Source: Athripsodes cinereus
Taxonomy: Eukaryota > Arthropoda > Insecta > Trichoptera > Leptoceridae
Direction: 5' to 3'
DNA: 64,000 bases
NCBI GenBank assembly: GCA_947579605.1
Contig: OX388316.1
Span: 14,945,290 to 15,009,289 of the forward strand
The stretch's first letter is position 1. Each line of letters opens with the position of its first letter. Of the stretch, positions 12,099 through 22,696 are shown one piece after another. The notes beneath the pieces were generated by a model. It had not been told where the DNA came from, searched no databases, and worked only from the letters and a program-made list of their open reading frames with translations. The translations under genes and the position numbers were made by a program.

Positions 12099-12127
12099 AT
12101 TCAGCGATGATGCACGTCATCCATCCC
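12099..12127 (-). repeat. Dispersed TTCAG...CTGAA hairpin motif, copy 2
   Basis: On the minus strand GGGATGGATGACGTGCATC then ATCGCTGAAT. It matches the motif at 36447-36479, without its first few bases. Confidence 0.5.
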
Positions 12128-12189
12128 AAATGTCTTATATTTAATTGGCACATAGATGATGACTTGTATGTTTATTACTTACAGCTTTT

Positions 12190-12229
12190 CTACTGGCTAC
12201 CCCAGTTGTGGGGATAACTGTAATGGTAC
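12190..12229 (+). repeat. Dispersed CCCACTTGTGGG motif, copy 3
   Basis: TCTACTGGCTACCCCAGTTG, TGGGGATAACTGTAATGGTA. The leading CTACTGGCTAC is shared with the copies near 40.3 and 56.0 kb, so the repeat extends beyond the palindromic core. Confidence 0.55.
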
Positions 12230-12945
12230 AAACAGAGAGACATTTGGGCTTTTTTATAAAATATAACTCTTAATGATAGGCAATGAGATATGATATTATA
12301 AATTTATGGATTAAATTTTATTGACTAACAATGATGGAGTAGTTGCTTTTAAAAATAAGCATATATTTTATGTCTATTTCCTTCATGAAATCACAATACA
12401 GTTTAATGAAACGTGCATCATAGCAAAAAAAATATGATAATTATTTTCTCAGCTTCTAAAAAAATATATATCACACATTATTATTGTGTGTGTCTAAGAA
12501 GATTAAATATTTAAAAATATTTCCATTCAAATAACATATTAAATTACTTTTTTATGAAAGACGCGTAATGCGTTTGGCTAGCCTAGGTCGTTTTGTGTGT
12601 AAAATTAAAAAATGGTCGCATTAAGAAATAAAAAAAGATATAAAATATTGTGGAATGAAACAAACAATTAGTATGTTTATTTTCACATTCAACCGTAACC
12701 AAATCCTAATTTATGGTGCAGTATTCATTGATTGCTTACAATGTATTTGTGTGTGTGTGTGTTTTTTTATTGATACTGAGTTCCGGCGGTGATTGTAGTT
12801 AAGCTGACTCTTTATTATTTGTTTTTGAAATTATTGCCTCCGTATATTAGTCATGGATGTCATAGTAAACGATTGTGTATTTATAAGAAAAGGGAGAAGA
12901 TATTATTTTGACTACCAGCTTTTATACCTGGCGTTTCTCGGTGAA
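12230..12945. other. Unassigned AT-rich sequence
   Basis: Contains a short (TG)n at about 12750-12762. No gene seen. Confidence 0.5.
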
Positions 12946-13220
12946 TAATAATAATAATAATAAGAAAACTTTATTGATCAGAAAAAAAATATCATGAGCA
13001 ATTGGCGAGCTTATTGCCTGGAGGCAATATCTTCCTTAACATCCTTAACATTATACATAACATTATTGCGTCAAACAATAATATTGAATTATTTCAAATC
13101 TTATCACTTTATATAAATACGCGGGAAACATTTAGGGAGACTGATTATACTGCATATTGTAATTTTTTTTCTGTTTTTTCTAACGATCTTCAAATTGTTT
13201 TTCTTCTGAGATCGCATTAG
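12946..13220 (-). mobile_element. LINE 3' end, (AAT)n tail, covarying hairpin
   Basis: On the minus strand the sequence ends in (AAT)n (seen as ATAATAATAA at 12946-12964). Just upstream is GGAAGAT, then a hairpin ATTGCC-TCCA-GGCAAT (13013-13028), then AAGCTCGCC. The layout is that of the LINE 3' end at 7.6 and 17.0 kb, but both sides of the stem have changed together (ATCGC/GCGAT to ATTGCC/GGCAAT). The left limit is clear; the upstream limit near 13220 is a guess. The open frame on the plus strand here is antisense to this tail. Confidence 0.6.
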
Positions 13221-13235
13221 CTTACACCTGTATTG

Positions 13236-13318
13236 ATTCATCTTACATACTTCTTTTGCTTCCTCCACATTCATCCAATTTCTTTATACATGTACGACGG
13301 TTTCTCGTGCTCACTCAA
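13236..13318 (-). pseudogene. LINE family F fragment
   Basis: The minus strand encodes a piece like 'RNRRACMxNWMNVEEAKEVC', the same stretch as in the longer family F copies at 14.2-14.5 and 17.5-17.7 kb. About 80 bases are left. Confidence 0.6.
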
Positions 13319-13492
13319 GATTTTTATTATTATTAATAATATATATAATAATAACAATTTATTCCATTTTGGCATATAACAAACATACTTACCTACCTAC
13401 AGCAAACATAATATCTTCAGCATCTTATGAAAAAGGAGGCTTTCTTGTACCTACTAAAGTTGTTGAACGTTACATAATTATAAAGGATATAT

Positions 13493-13716
13493 TTGAATTT
13501 AGGAAGTTTGTTTGCGAGGGATGGAAGATGTGACAAGGATATCGAAGGAAGAAAAGTAGCCGGTGCTAGGATTAACGGTGCACTTCGACCCATTGTCAGC
13601 AATGACAATGTGTCGAACATGGCAAAATTGCTAGTGCACAATACCATCCTGGTACCGACACTTATGTATGCAAGCGAAACGTGGACATGGTTGAAGAAGG
13701 ACGAAAGTGGAATAAA
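13493..13716 (+). pseudogene. LINE family F C-terminal region, 5' half (split by insertion)
   Basis: Reads NLGSLFARDGRCDKDIEG, then NGALRPIVSNDNVSNMAKLL, VHNTILVPTLMYASETW and KKDESGIN. This is the region after the reverse-transcriptase domain of an insect LINE (pattern YLGS...DG...LYGSETW). The frame is open up to GGAATAAAT, where a (TTA)n run starts. Translation resumes in homologous register at 14067 with AVDMRSLRRM. The same join, NAVEM, is intact in the related fragment at 38.3 kb, so the 344 bases between are an insertion. The first part of the polymerase is missing. Confidence 0.82.
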
Positions 13717-14060
13717 TTATTATTATTATTATTAGAAAACAACACCATACTCTACTGGGACCATTACAGCCTTCGGCCAATGCGATCCCAGAGAAAACAA
13801 AAATTTACAAAATAGTTTCCACTTTTACTACAAATTCTCCGTATGTTACATGGAATATGTCCACATTCTGAGAAATGATATTAAACAATCTAACCGCCTT
13901 AGCCACTGGTGACTCTGCGAGAATATTTGTTCGGCTTGTAGGTGGATAAAACAGCATATGCTGACGTGAACGACTATAGGACGCCGGTATATAAAAATTA
14001 AACTCTCCCAGTACCTTCGGATAGATATGAGATAGATATGAGATAAATGCTGGATATGAG
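13717..14060 (-). mobile_element. LINE family G, 5'-truncated, nested in family F
   Basis: A minus-strand insertion flanked by ATAAAT on both sides (13712-13717 and 14061-14066), a 6-bp target duplication. Its 3' tail is (AAT)n, seen as TTATTATTATTATTATTA at the left. The minus strand codes for YPKVLGEFNFYIPASYSRSR, then PPTSRTNILAESPVAKAVRL, FNIISQNVDIFHVTYGEFVV and a stop at 13805. This is like the extreme C-terminus of Jockey/I-type LINE proteins. A strong hairpin (13755-13791) lies in the 3' untranslated part. At the 5' junction (about 14022-14060) GATATGAGAT and ATAAATGCTG are repeated several times, apparently copied from the target. A longer frame that runs past the insertion boundary to 14317 mixes the element with antisense host sequence. 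Confidence 0.75.
13755..13791 (-). repeat. 3' hairpin of LINE family G
   Basis: On the minus strand CTGGGA pairs with TCCCAG, and inside it CATTGGCC pairs with GGCTGTAATG (CATT/AATG and GGCC/GGCT parts) around a GAA loop. It lies between the stop codon and the (AAT)n tail, where a LINE 3' recognition structure would be expected. Confidence 0.5.
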
Positions 14061-14467
14061 ATAAATGCTGTAGATATGAGATCGCTGAGAAGGATGGTTG
14101 GTAAAACGTTGCGTGATAGAGTGAGGAATGAGGATATTAGAAGAATGAGTGGATGCAAGATGAGTGTTGTGGATAGAATGCGTGTAAATAAATTGAGATG
14201 ATGTGGAACGAATGGAAGAGGAAAGAATGACAAAGAGGATTGGTTAATTTGTTTGAAAGAAGGGGTGTGAGGAAGCGCGAGCGTCCGAGAACCGTGTGGC
14301 TTGATCACGTAGATCAAATTCTCAAGGAGGGCCGCGTGTTGGATAAGAGGAACCGACGTGCGTGCATGAGAAATTGTATGACTGTGGAGGAAGCGAAAGA
14401 AGTATGTAAGGACAGATCTAATTGGCCTTCCGTTCTCTCTGCCTACCCCACTTGGGATACGGCGTGA
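14061..14467 (+). pseudogene. LINE family F C-terminal region, 3' half
   Basis: Continues family F after the nested insertion: AVDMRSLRRMVGKTLRDRVR, NEDIRRMSGC, then an in-frame TGA, and a frame change before MVNLFERRGVRKRERPRTVW at 14240. The last part (LDHVDQILKEGRVLDKRNRR, ACMRNCMTVEEAKEVC, WPSVLSAYPTWDTA) ends at a natural stop at 14465-14467 and is nearly the same as the minus-strand copy at 17484-17735. The stop and frameshift show that it is not functional. Confidence 0.82.
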
Positions 14468-16547
14468 GGGAATAGATACCTAGATATATAGATATATTTA
14501 AATTTTGAACACTTAAACATACGAACTAACATAATACGATTATTCATATGAAGTTGCTTGTTTTCGTACAGTTTACTGGATTTTTTGTGGTCACTATTTA
14601 TTTGCTCTCGAGACACTGCGTATTTCTTTTAGTAGGTATAAATATTATATATTTTGTATAGACAAAGATTATAATACAACAACATGTCAGAAGTTTTGTA
14701 AATAATAGATAAATATTTTGGTCCCCTATTGAATAATCAAAGTATGGCCAGACTATTGTTTTACTTCATGAAAGGAATTTTAAACGTTTTGTCTACTTAC
14801 TACATAGAGTAAGTAATAATAAAGAGATGACATGAGCCCAAAATCCCATTCCATTCTTATTGAGAATTCCAAGAATTGAAGTTAGCTACATAGTGATGTC
14901 AATACAATTTATAATCATCGATGTTTTTAACATAGTCGAAGACCCTATCCTACTTGCAATGTTTTCATATAACAATATTTCGTCATATAATAATCTTTTC
15001 TTACCTATTAACCTACTTTATTTTTAATACTTGCACCATATGTCTGGCAGGGTAGGCATACACGAAATAATGCAATAAAATGAGAGTTGGGATATATTGT
15101 ATAGGTATTCAGTACTCCCTGCTTAAGTTGTTCATATTTGATCTGTTTGACATATTATGCTTCATTAAAACTTTGTATAAGTAGTAAGAAAAAATATAAT
15201 ACTTCATGCAAAACCAACGTCAATTTAGTAAAATCATTAGGAAATGAATTGTTTACAAGATTCACGTGAAAGCTTTTTTGATATGTGTTACAATAGATCT
15301 GCTACTAGATATTAAAACAATGATAATCTGTCCATATTAATTAAAAAGAAATAAAATTTTGTTTTGGAATTTTGCTGTTAGAGAATAGTGATAAATAAAA
15401 CAAGTTTGATAAATTAATACGTTAAATATTATTCTGATATTAAAATTTGTATTACAAATTTCTACAACATTGATCTTATTCGCCAAACATACATGAGATT
15501 TAATTAAATGAGCAGTCAGCGGTTTGAGGCATCGATATCATATTTGAGTATCAATCAAATGCAAGGTGTGCTAATTCAAAATCGGGGGCAAGAATCAGGA
15601 TCTGAAACAAAATAAAAAATAAAATAGAATTCAATTTCTTAATAACTAAGTTATATCTATACAAAAATATTCTCAACAAATATATGTATCGATGTTAAAC
15701 ATCGACGCTCAATTTCCATGCCTATGACATTATGACAAAAGTTAGAAACGTCAAAACACATATTAAAAATAAGCTTTTACTCCTAAAATCGAGTGATATT
15801 GTTATGAAATATACACATAACGTTAAAGCTATTGTATATTTATTATTTATAATTGATTATATTACTAAAATATAATAAATAAGACGGATAAACACAAAAA
15901 TGTTTCATACTTACAAGTGGAAGGATACTTCCGATTTATTCTACAAATAAACTCTTTTGCAGAACGGAAATGAACAGGTTTTCATTCTTGAAATCGTGTA
16001 CAAAAAAACTGTTTATGAAAATAACACTTTCACTTTAAAATAAATACGAAAACACGTCGATATAAACAAAACATAACACGCCGTCCTAACTTGTCAGACA
16101 ATATTTAGCAAACGACGTACTGTAGCTAACTTCTCATTGATCTGTTAAGGGGATAAGGGGACAGAAATTTGCCTCACTATAGAACAAAAGAATCCAATAG
16201 CCTTGTCGTATCTACCTACTTATTTGATCTTTGACTTACTACATCCATACAAAACACTTATGTTGGAAATTTGTAAAAGGATGTTACATAGCGTAATTGT
16301 TTACATATCCATTTTGTTGTAATATTTGCTCTAATATTATGGTTTCCGAATAATGCGGGAATATAGTTTAATTACCACTTTGAATTGTTATTTGTTATAT
16401 TATTTCTATACATTTTTAATCCTATGCATGAAATTCGGAAGCTTGTGTTTTGGCAATAAACTGATGTCTTATTTTTACACAATACTGTGCGTGTTGTTTC
16501 GTGTAAAAGCAATAAAAAGCGTCCTCCCCATATTATCTTAAAGAAAA
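14468..16547. other. Unassigned AT-rich sequence
   Basis: About 2.1 kb with no gene or repeat I can name. Confidence 0.45.
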
Positions 16548-17106
16548 ATTCGAGTATCTGGCGAGTCATGGTTTACCTTTGCGATCCAACAGAGAGCGTC
16601 TTCTAGCAGTACCAGCACACAGTACGAACTTTCTGTCCAACTCATTTCTTGTTCATGGTGCTCGCTGTTGGAACAATCTTCCTTCGAAAATCAGGATGAT
16701 AACAACTTTTCCTTCTTTCAGACAAGCTGTCAAAAATCACTTCCTTTCACTGAATTTAGCATCTGACTCCTAAAACCCTTTCCCCTATGCATGCGCACGC
16801 TGCAATATATGTATGTATGTTATACTTTTTCTTATTATTATATGTCCATGAATGCATTGTTGCCTGCATGTGCCTTTTTCATTTGTTTGCTTTATGTTAT
16901 GTCTTTGTTTTTTTTTTATATTTATAATGTTACTGTAGATATGTACATTTATGTCTTTTTTTGATTTTAATAACCGGGTTAGTTGGAAGACATCGCATTT
17001 TAGCGATAAACTCGCCCTCTGTACATTGAATTGTATAAATGATATTTTCTATGTAAATTTGTATTATTGTAAACAATGTACAGTGAAGAATAAAATAAAT
17101 AAATAA
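16548..17106 (+). mobile_element. LINE 5'-truncated copy: C-terminus, hairpin 3' end, tail
   Basis: An open stretch codes for SHGLPLRSNRERLLAVPAHS, then FLSNSFLVHGARCWNNLPSK, IRMITTFPSFRQAVKNHFLS and a stop at 16771-16773. The 'ARCWNNLP..IR....FRQAVKNHFL' pattern is typical of the extreme C-terminus of Jockey/I-type LINE ORF2 proteins. Downstream is a 330-base 3' untranslated region with GGGTTAGTTGGAAGAC, the hairpin ATCGC-ATTTTA-GCGAT (16992-17007), AAACTCGCCC and a final AATAAAATAAATAAATAAA tail. This copy links the conserved hairpin to a LINE protein. Almost all of the polymerase is missing, as usual for 5'-truncated copies. Confidence 0.82.
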
Positions 17107-17483
17107 AAACGGGGAAAGCAAATTTATTTATTCTTTAATATTATTTTTGTATTGTTTTGAGTACAAATGCATCCTGACATCATAGACTTACACAACCTAG
17201 ACAATATAGATTGATGCCTAACATGCAGCAATTATGTTGTGCAGAAGTTTCATCACTTGTGGAAGATGTCAGAATGCTATATCTTTTTTTTACACTTATG
17301 GCATAGCATCCTACAAGGATGATTTTTGCCAAATTACAGTCGAGAAGATAGTTAGAAGATAGTTATTATAGAATAATAAAATTGGCCTACATAGATTTGA
17401 GAAGGGACAAATGGACTGTATCGGATGTCATAAATGCTATATTTTGATTGCCTAAAAATATTACTAAAATATATGTATATCTT
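17107..17483. other. Unassigned sequence
   Basis: No supported feature. Confidence 0.5.
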
Positions 17484-17735
17484 CACGCCGTGTCCCAAGT
17501 AGGGTAGGCAGAGAGAACGGAACGCCATATAGATTTATCTTTACATACTTCTTTCGCTTCTTCTGCAGTCATACAATTTCTCATGCACGCACGTCGGTTC
17601 CTCTTACCCAACACGCGGCCCTCCTTGAGAATTTGATCTACGTGATCAAGCCACACGGTTCTCGGACGCTCGCGCTTCCTCACACCCCTTCTTTCAAACA
17701 AGTACAACCAATCCTCTTTGTCATTCTTTTTTTCT
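17484..17735 (-). pseudogene. LINE family F C-terminal fragment
   Basis: The minus strand reads LFERRGVRKRERPRTVWLDH, VDQILKEGRVLGKRNRRACM, RNCMTAEEAKEVCKDKS and ends YPTWDTA with a natural stop. It is nearly identical to 14240-14467, including much of the DNA. The first ~80 codons' worth of that copy (NAVDMRSLRR...) is missing. The right boundary, near 17735, lies inside the AAAGAATGACAAAGAGGATT block. Confidence 0.82.
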
Positions 17736-17805
17736 ATAAAGTTTTAAGGTCATTGAATGAAAATGCAATGATATTCACGAAGTCAACTGGTTGATAGTAT
17801 CTACA

Positions 17806-18065
17806 CTTACTTACTTCCGATGGCCGAAAAGCCCTTGCAGGATCTTTGCATCTGAAATAATAGATCTCCAAGCCTTTCTATCTTGAGCAATATGATACCA
17901 GTCGTCTTTAGCATTTAGCTCCTCTAGATCTCGGTTGATGTTATCTAACAATCTTTGTCTTGGTCTGCCTAAAGGTCTTCTGTCCTCGGGTATACCCTGC
18001 GTAATACATTTGATCGCCCTTTCTTCTTCGAATCTAACGACGTGGCCAATCCATGCCAATCTAAC
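17806..18065 (-). pseudogene. LINE (RTE-like) C-terminal fragment with TAAG tail
   Basis: Minus-strand open frame: MAWIGHVVRFEEERAIKCIT, IPEDRRPLGRPRQRLLDNIN, RDLEELNAKDDWYHIAQDRK, AWRSIISDAKILQGLFGHRK, stop. The order WxGHVxR, GRPRxRxLDxI, AQDRxxWR and A..L.GL is the usual end of insect LINE proteins of the RTE/CR1 kind. After the stop comes AAGTAAGTAAGTG, a tetranucleotide tail. Relatives: 4.0 kb (decayed), and by the tail also 20.0-20.5 and 25.3 kb. Confidence 0.8.
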
Positions 18066-20029
18066 AGTATCTATAGAGAAATAACAATAAATAAGATTTC
18101 GTGAGACAAAATTTGATTATTTCGTTATAAAGTTTTCATCCAAGCTTTGAAATTGATAGTTATGTATAGAATAAAGTTTGGTGCAAACGAGAGAAGGTGT
18201 TAGGTATGATATGGGTGAATTTTGGTTTGTAACAAATCTTCAGGTTATTAATAATAATATTTTCTAGATCGCTATGTAGAATCTTTACTAGATACATGCC
18301 TAACTTTGCAGAAAAGAGTGACCTCTGTGCATAGCTTATGCTTGAATATTTTGAGTGAAGTAGGTATGAACATAGGATAACTGATGTTTTTGCATTCCTA
18401 TATCACAATACTTGTATAACAACAATCTACATCCATATTATACATAATGTGTTTAATATTGTAGGTATGCTCCTACTATGTATCGATCTAATATTATATT
18501 AATATGTACTAACCTACTACTTATTATTGTTTGACGTTTTAATAAACGATTTTTTATTTACATCGTGACGTTCTCTTTGATTCGGTGATGGCTTCATTTC
18601 GATATTGTATCACAAGTAAAATTCACCCAATAACATTTAAACTACGAAGAAGTACCTATATTATACTTCTTCGTCGGTAATAATAGCGAGTAATGATTTT
18701 TTTTAAATATTAACATTGGATTAAAATGAAACGCCGTCACGTTAATATCGAAACATGGATCATCGTAGATAAAATAAAATTATACCTAGATTTTATAATC
18801 TGCCAATAATAGCATTTTTAAGTGGATCGACGCTGAAGAAGACTGATGGTTGATCTCCGATTAAGATTCAACATTTTTTATAAGTTATTTTATGCTAAAG
18901 GTGAGACTTCCCTCATTCCCGCCTCATCTTAATACCTATATTGCAGTATCCTGAAAAAAGTTTACGGATAATGAAATTGAATGTCGAAACCTGGTCACTA
19001 TATTATTAAAAATAGTAAAACTTTTACCATTTGTGTTTCTCTTTGGTTTATTTACGTAAATGATTAAAATGAAGTTTTAAAAAATAAAATTCAACTCAAT
19101 CAATAAATTATAGCATTGTGTGAGTTTTTCTACAACTACCGTACCGCAGCATCAGCTATAATGAAAGAAGCATAAGGCATGTTTCAAAGAACGTAATGTT
19201 GGAATTTATTTTTATCCTCAAGTTCTGCAGTTTTTTATTTATTTATACATACCTACCTAAAAATCAATACCTTGTAGATTTTATATACCTAAATATTATT
19301 GCATTCAAAATTCGAAATGTGGAGGTACCTGTTTAGGACATACAAATATAAACAATACTCTGGTTATTATGTTGAAAGTATTTTATAATATTGTACCACG
19401 ACACTATGTAACATTGTTTTGTTGGAACAATCATAAGAATGCTGTCCAAATACACCATCGATTGATACAATATAAATATTATAAGTTGTACGAGATTATT
19501 ATGTAGATGGGTACAAAGTTAAACCACATAGCTTTGCAACATACATAAATATTTTTTTTGTAGGTATAACACATTGTTTCTAAGTAATGTCTATCTAATA
19601 TATTCTACATACTTCCTGTGGTGATTGGTCTATAAAAAGAGACATAACAAAATCTGAGAGGAAAACAGTCGAATTGTTTGTTTATTAACTATTGATTATA
19701 TTCAGGTTACTAAAGTAAATCTATATTAGACTTTTTCTCTTTACGATATGATGTATTCGAACACACTCATAAAATGCTGAGCTAACGAATGGGTAAGTAC
19801 CCTCTAAAATTGGCCACAATTTCAGAATTGGAGATGAAATATAAACCGTGTGCATTCCATTGACCTAATAGACCGATAGGTAACGCATTACAAATTTTCT
19901 CAGAATTTGTGTCCCAAAATTAATAATAATATTATGTTGTTTCACTCTTTAACATTAAGATGCTAATGATCTCTTTTCTACCCATACTGAAACATGACAC
20001 ATAGTGCATTCTCAAAAATAAACCCGAGA
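18066..20029. other. Unassigned AT-rich sequence
   Basis: No gene seen. One 11-bp perfect inverted repeat (ACGAAGAAGTA / TACTTCTTCGT) lies at 18644-18674. Confidence 0.45.
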
Positions 20030-20255
20030 GAGAAAGACGATTATAAACTCTTTGATAACATCAAAAAGGATAGTGGAGTGGAGACCTTGTGAAGATAAAA
20101 AAGTAGAGGAAAATCTCCCACATGATGTTCTGACGACATTAGAAGAATCGTTGGTGACATGTTACAGAAAGCTCAGTACAGAGATGCTTGGATACCTATG
20201 GGGGAGGCTTATGTTCAGCACAGGACAGGAATAGCTGCATAAGTAAGTATGTAAG
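20030..20255 (+). pseudogene. Decayed RTE-like LINE C-terminus, copy 1
   Basis: Open frame TSKRIVEWRPCEDKKVEENL, ending 'YLWGRLMFSTGQE', then TAAGTAAGTATGTAAG. It aligns with the better copy at 25.3 kb (TSRIIEWRPWEDKRS ... EEAYIQQWREEG, then TAAGTAAGTAAAT). The middle is badly diverged (GRPxxRWxDDI motif unreadable). Confidence 0.55.
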
Positions 20256-20329
20256 ATAACATCAACCTGGATTTATAGGAGCCAAATGTTAAAGAAAACT
20301 AGCGGGTTACTATCGATCTCAACATCAAA

Positions 20330-20500
20330 ATGAAACAAAAATGTAGTGGAGCGAGGGCCTCAAAAAGATAAAAGAAGTAGAGTTAAGCATTCTGCACGAT
20401 GATTCGATTGCAATAAACGAATTGCTAGTGATTGGTTATAGAAGGTCTAGGACAGAAAAGCCTGGAATACTGAAGAAAAAGAAGACATAAACTATAGTTT
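20330..20500 (+). pseudogene. Decayed RTE-like LINE C-terminus, copy 2
   Basis: Starts near ATGTAGTGGAGCGAGGGCCT, the counterpart of GATAGTGGAGTGGAGACCTT at 20.07 kb, followed by an AAAGATAAAAGAAGTAGAG block like the first copy's. It is an older relative lying about 100 bases downstream in the same orientation, perhaps from a tandem duplication. Confidence 0.4.
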
Positions 20501-20557
20501 TTTATTGCCTATACTGTATTTATCAATATTTCCATCAGTGCCTCGTTCCAAGACTAA

Positions 20558-21089
20558 GGGCCGAAATTATAAACGAGGAACCCAATATTCGTAAGTATGT
20601 CGACAATTTACGAACGGATGGCGATCAGTTCGTACATTCTACTAGATACTGCATTATAAAACTATTTTGACAATTCGTTAAAAATAAATATTTTTGCCTA
20701 CTGTACCCATTGTTTCCAACCGGTGGTCACATAAGATCTTGCCTGTCCCTTTTATCTACCTGCTCCCCATTCATAAAAACTTCACCCAACAATCTCATAA
20801 TTTACACAAAACAAATGAGTAAATGACAGGGATGCTATGAGAATATATCCTAACAAAACACGTGCGTAGATTCATCTATTGTTATTTCTTTCTCTCTTCA
20901 GGCAAATAGTGAGGCAGCAATGCTAGTCGTCAAAACTAATCCCTGGTCGGTCGGCCAGTTAAAGCCGATGGTAACATTTTACTGAAATAATATCAACGGA
21001 TGTTTATAATGCTGAAAAACGAGTAGTTATATCAAATTTTGCACCATATTAAAATAACTCGAGCTAACGGACTTTTATAATATTGGCCC
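20558..21089. mobile_element. PIF/Harbinger-like MITE with TAA target duplication
   Basis: The ends are inverted repeats: left GGGCCGAAATTATAAA, right (minus strand) GGGCCAATATTATAAAA. TAA stands directly outside both ends (20555-20557 and 21090-21092). A 3-bp TWA target duplication and a GG-rich terminal repeat fit the PIF/Harbinger superfamily. The 532 bases contain no transposase frame, so the element is non-autonomous. Confidence 0.65.
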
Positions 21090-21223
21090 TAAGCCAACAT
21101 CGTAAGCGTACATATTATTATTATTATTTGGATGATTTGTAAAGCGCCGTTTTGTGAAAAAAAATCCACCTCAAGGGCGCCCTTTGCTAACTAAGGTTGT
21201 GCCTGGATTATTCCGTGAGATTT

Positions 21224-22163
21224 ATTTTATTTTATTTTATTTTATTTTACATAAACTCACGGCATAAGCCTATTACATGTTAAAATACACATATACAAAT
21301 ACCTACAAATTAAACAGTGACAAATATCATTAAATACTAGAACATTAAAATTAAGAAACCAAAAGATCAACAGTAAACAGAGAACCAATTTTGTGTGACA
21401 CAATGCAATGCGAATCAGAAACAATAAAAACACATAAATACACACATATATACCTATCCACTTGTTGAGATTTAATAGGATAAAATTGAAAATCGAAGAA
21501 TCAAATATGGGGTAAAATAATAAAAATAATTGAAGAATTAAAAATAAAAAATGAATTAAGAATTAAAAATAAATAAAGAATTCAGAATTAAAAAATGAAT
21601 TGAGGAATTAAATATGGGGTAAAATAATAAAAATAATGTAATATAATATAATAAAAATAATCGAAGAATTAAAAATAAAGAATGAATTAATAATTAAAAA
21701 TAAATAAAGAATTCAGAATTAAAAAATAAATTGAGGAATTAAATATGGGGTAAAATAATAAAAATAATATAATACAAAAATAATAATTAATTTCTATTAT
21801 AATATATAATTGAGAAGAATGGAAACCAAATATAAGAATAATGATAATAACAATAATAGTTGTATAAAGAACTGAAAATAAAGGAATTACATAATATAAA
21901 TAACAATAGCAATAAAAAATTATTATAAAATTTTTGAATTAAGTTAATTTCTTGAATAGATAAGTCTTCAGTTGGTTCTTGAAACGAGATAAGTCCTGCG
22001 TTTCTCTGATCATTTGTGGAAGCCTGTTCCAGACTACAGGTGCAGATATTGCAAAAGCACGCTCCACATACACTGGTTTCGATACAGTACTGGTCACCTC
22101 CAATTTAGTTGTAATATCTTGACAAGACCTAAGTATTGTTGTACAAATACATTGATTAAACAA
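21224..22163 (-). mobile_element. LINE 5'-truncated copy with (TAAAA)n tail
   Basis: The minus strand codes for VSKPVYVERAFAISAPVVWN, RLPQMIRETQDLSRFKNQLK, TYLFKKLT and a stop at 21939. This 'RAFAIAAPxxWNxLPxxIR...FKxxLKTYLF' ending is common to Jockey/I-type and RTE LINE proteins. The rest is a long AT-rich 3' untranslated region that ends in (TAAAA)n, seen as TTTATTTTATTTTATTTTA at 21220-21247. The untranslated region includes a tandem repeat (21490-21770). Confidence 0.7.
21490..21770. repeat. Tandem repeat, ~107-131 bp unit, ~2.3 copies
   Basis: AAATATGGGGTAAAATAATA recurs at about 21503, 21610 and 21741. The second unit is longer by 24 bases (GTAATATAATATAATAAAAA...). It lies inside the 3' untranslated region of the minus-strand LINE. 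Confidence 0.75.
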
Positions 22164-22696
22164 AGATTATCATTAATTAATGATGTTTTGTTTATGTAAG
22201 TAGCAAGCGAGCTTGACCTTTTTCGTATTGTTTAATCATCTGCAATAATATTGTGATCTACAAAAATATTCGAGTATTATTATATCAGTTCCGACTAAAA
22301 TTATTACTAGGTATTACACAACTCGATAGCCAAATACCAGCGTGATGAAGCGGTTAAGATGATACGACACAGAAAATAAATATCTACAAACTTACCAAAT
22401 ACTTACTTAATCGGCCTCAATATTAAACAAAACATTACTTACATTTTGGTATGTGTAAATCTTCTACGTGGTTAGAAAAGCGTGGTACCTACATAAAATA
22501 CATGTTGTAATTATTGTATTTAATCAGAAAATTTATAATCTATATATTAGTATTGCTCTTTGGCTCTTTAACTACATATTTAGAATCATGAAAAAGTGAC
22601 TGAGAATCTTTCTTATTCGTCAGTGAGTTGAAATGCATAAAGTAATACCTAACTATTTTTGCAACGAAGCAAGAATCTTTATTCATAATAATATAA
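22164..22696. other. Unassigned AT-rich sequence
   Basis: No supported feature. Confidence 0.5.

Noticed and set aside
13805..14317. 170-codon minus-strand frame as one gene
   Set aside because: Only the part up to about 14030 is LINE family G coding sequence; the rest is antisense of family F across the insertion boundary.
18644..18674. MITE
   Set aside because: An 11-bp inverted repeat alone in AT-rich DNA is not enough; no target duplication or second copy seen.
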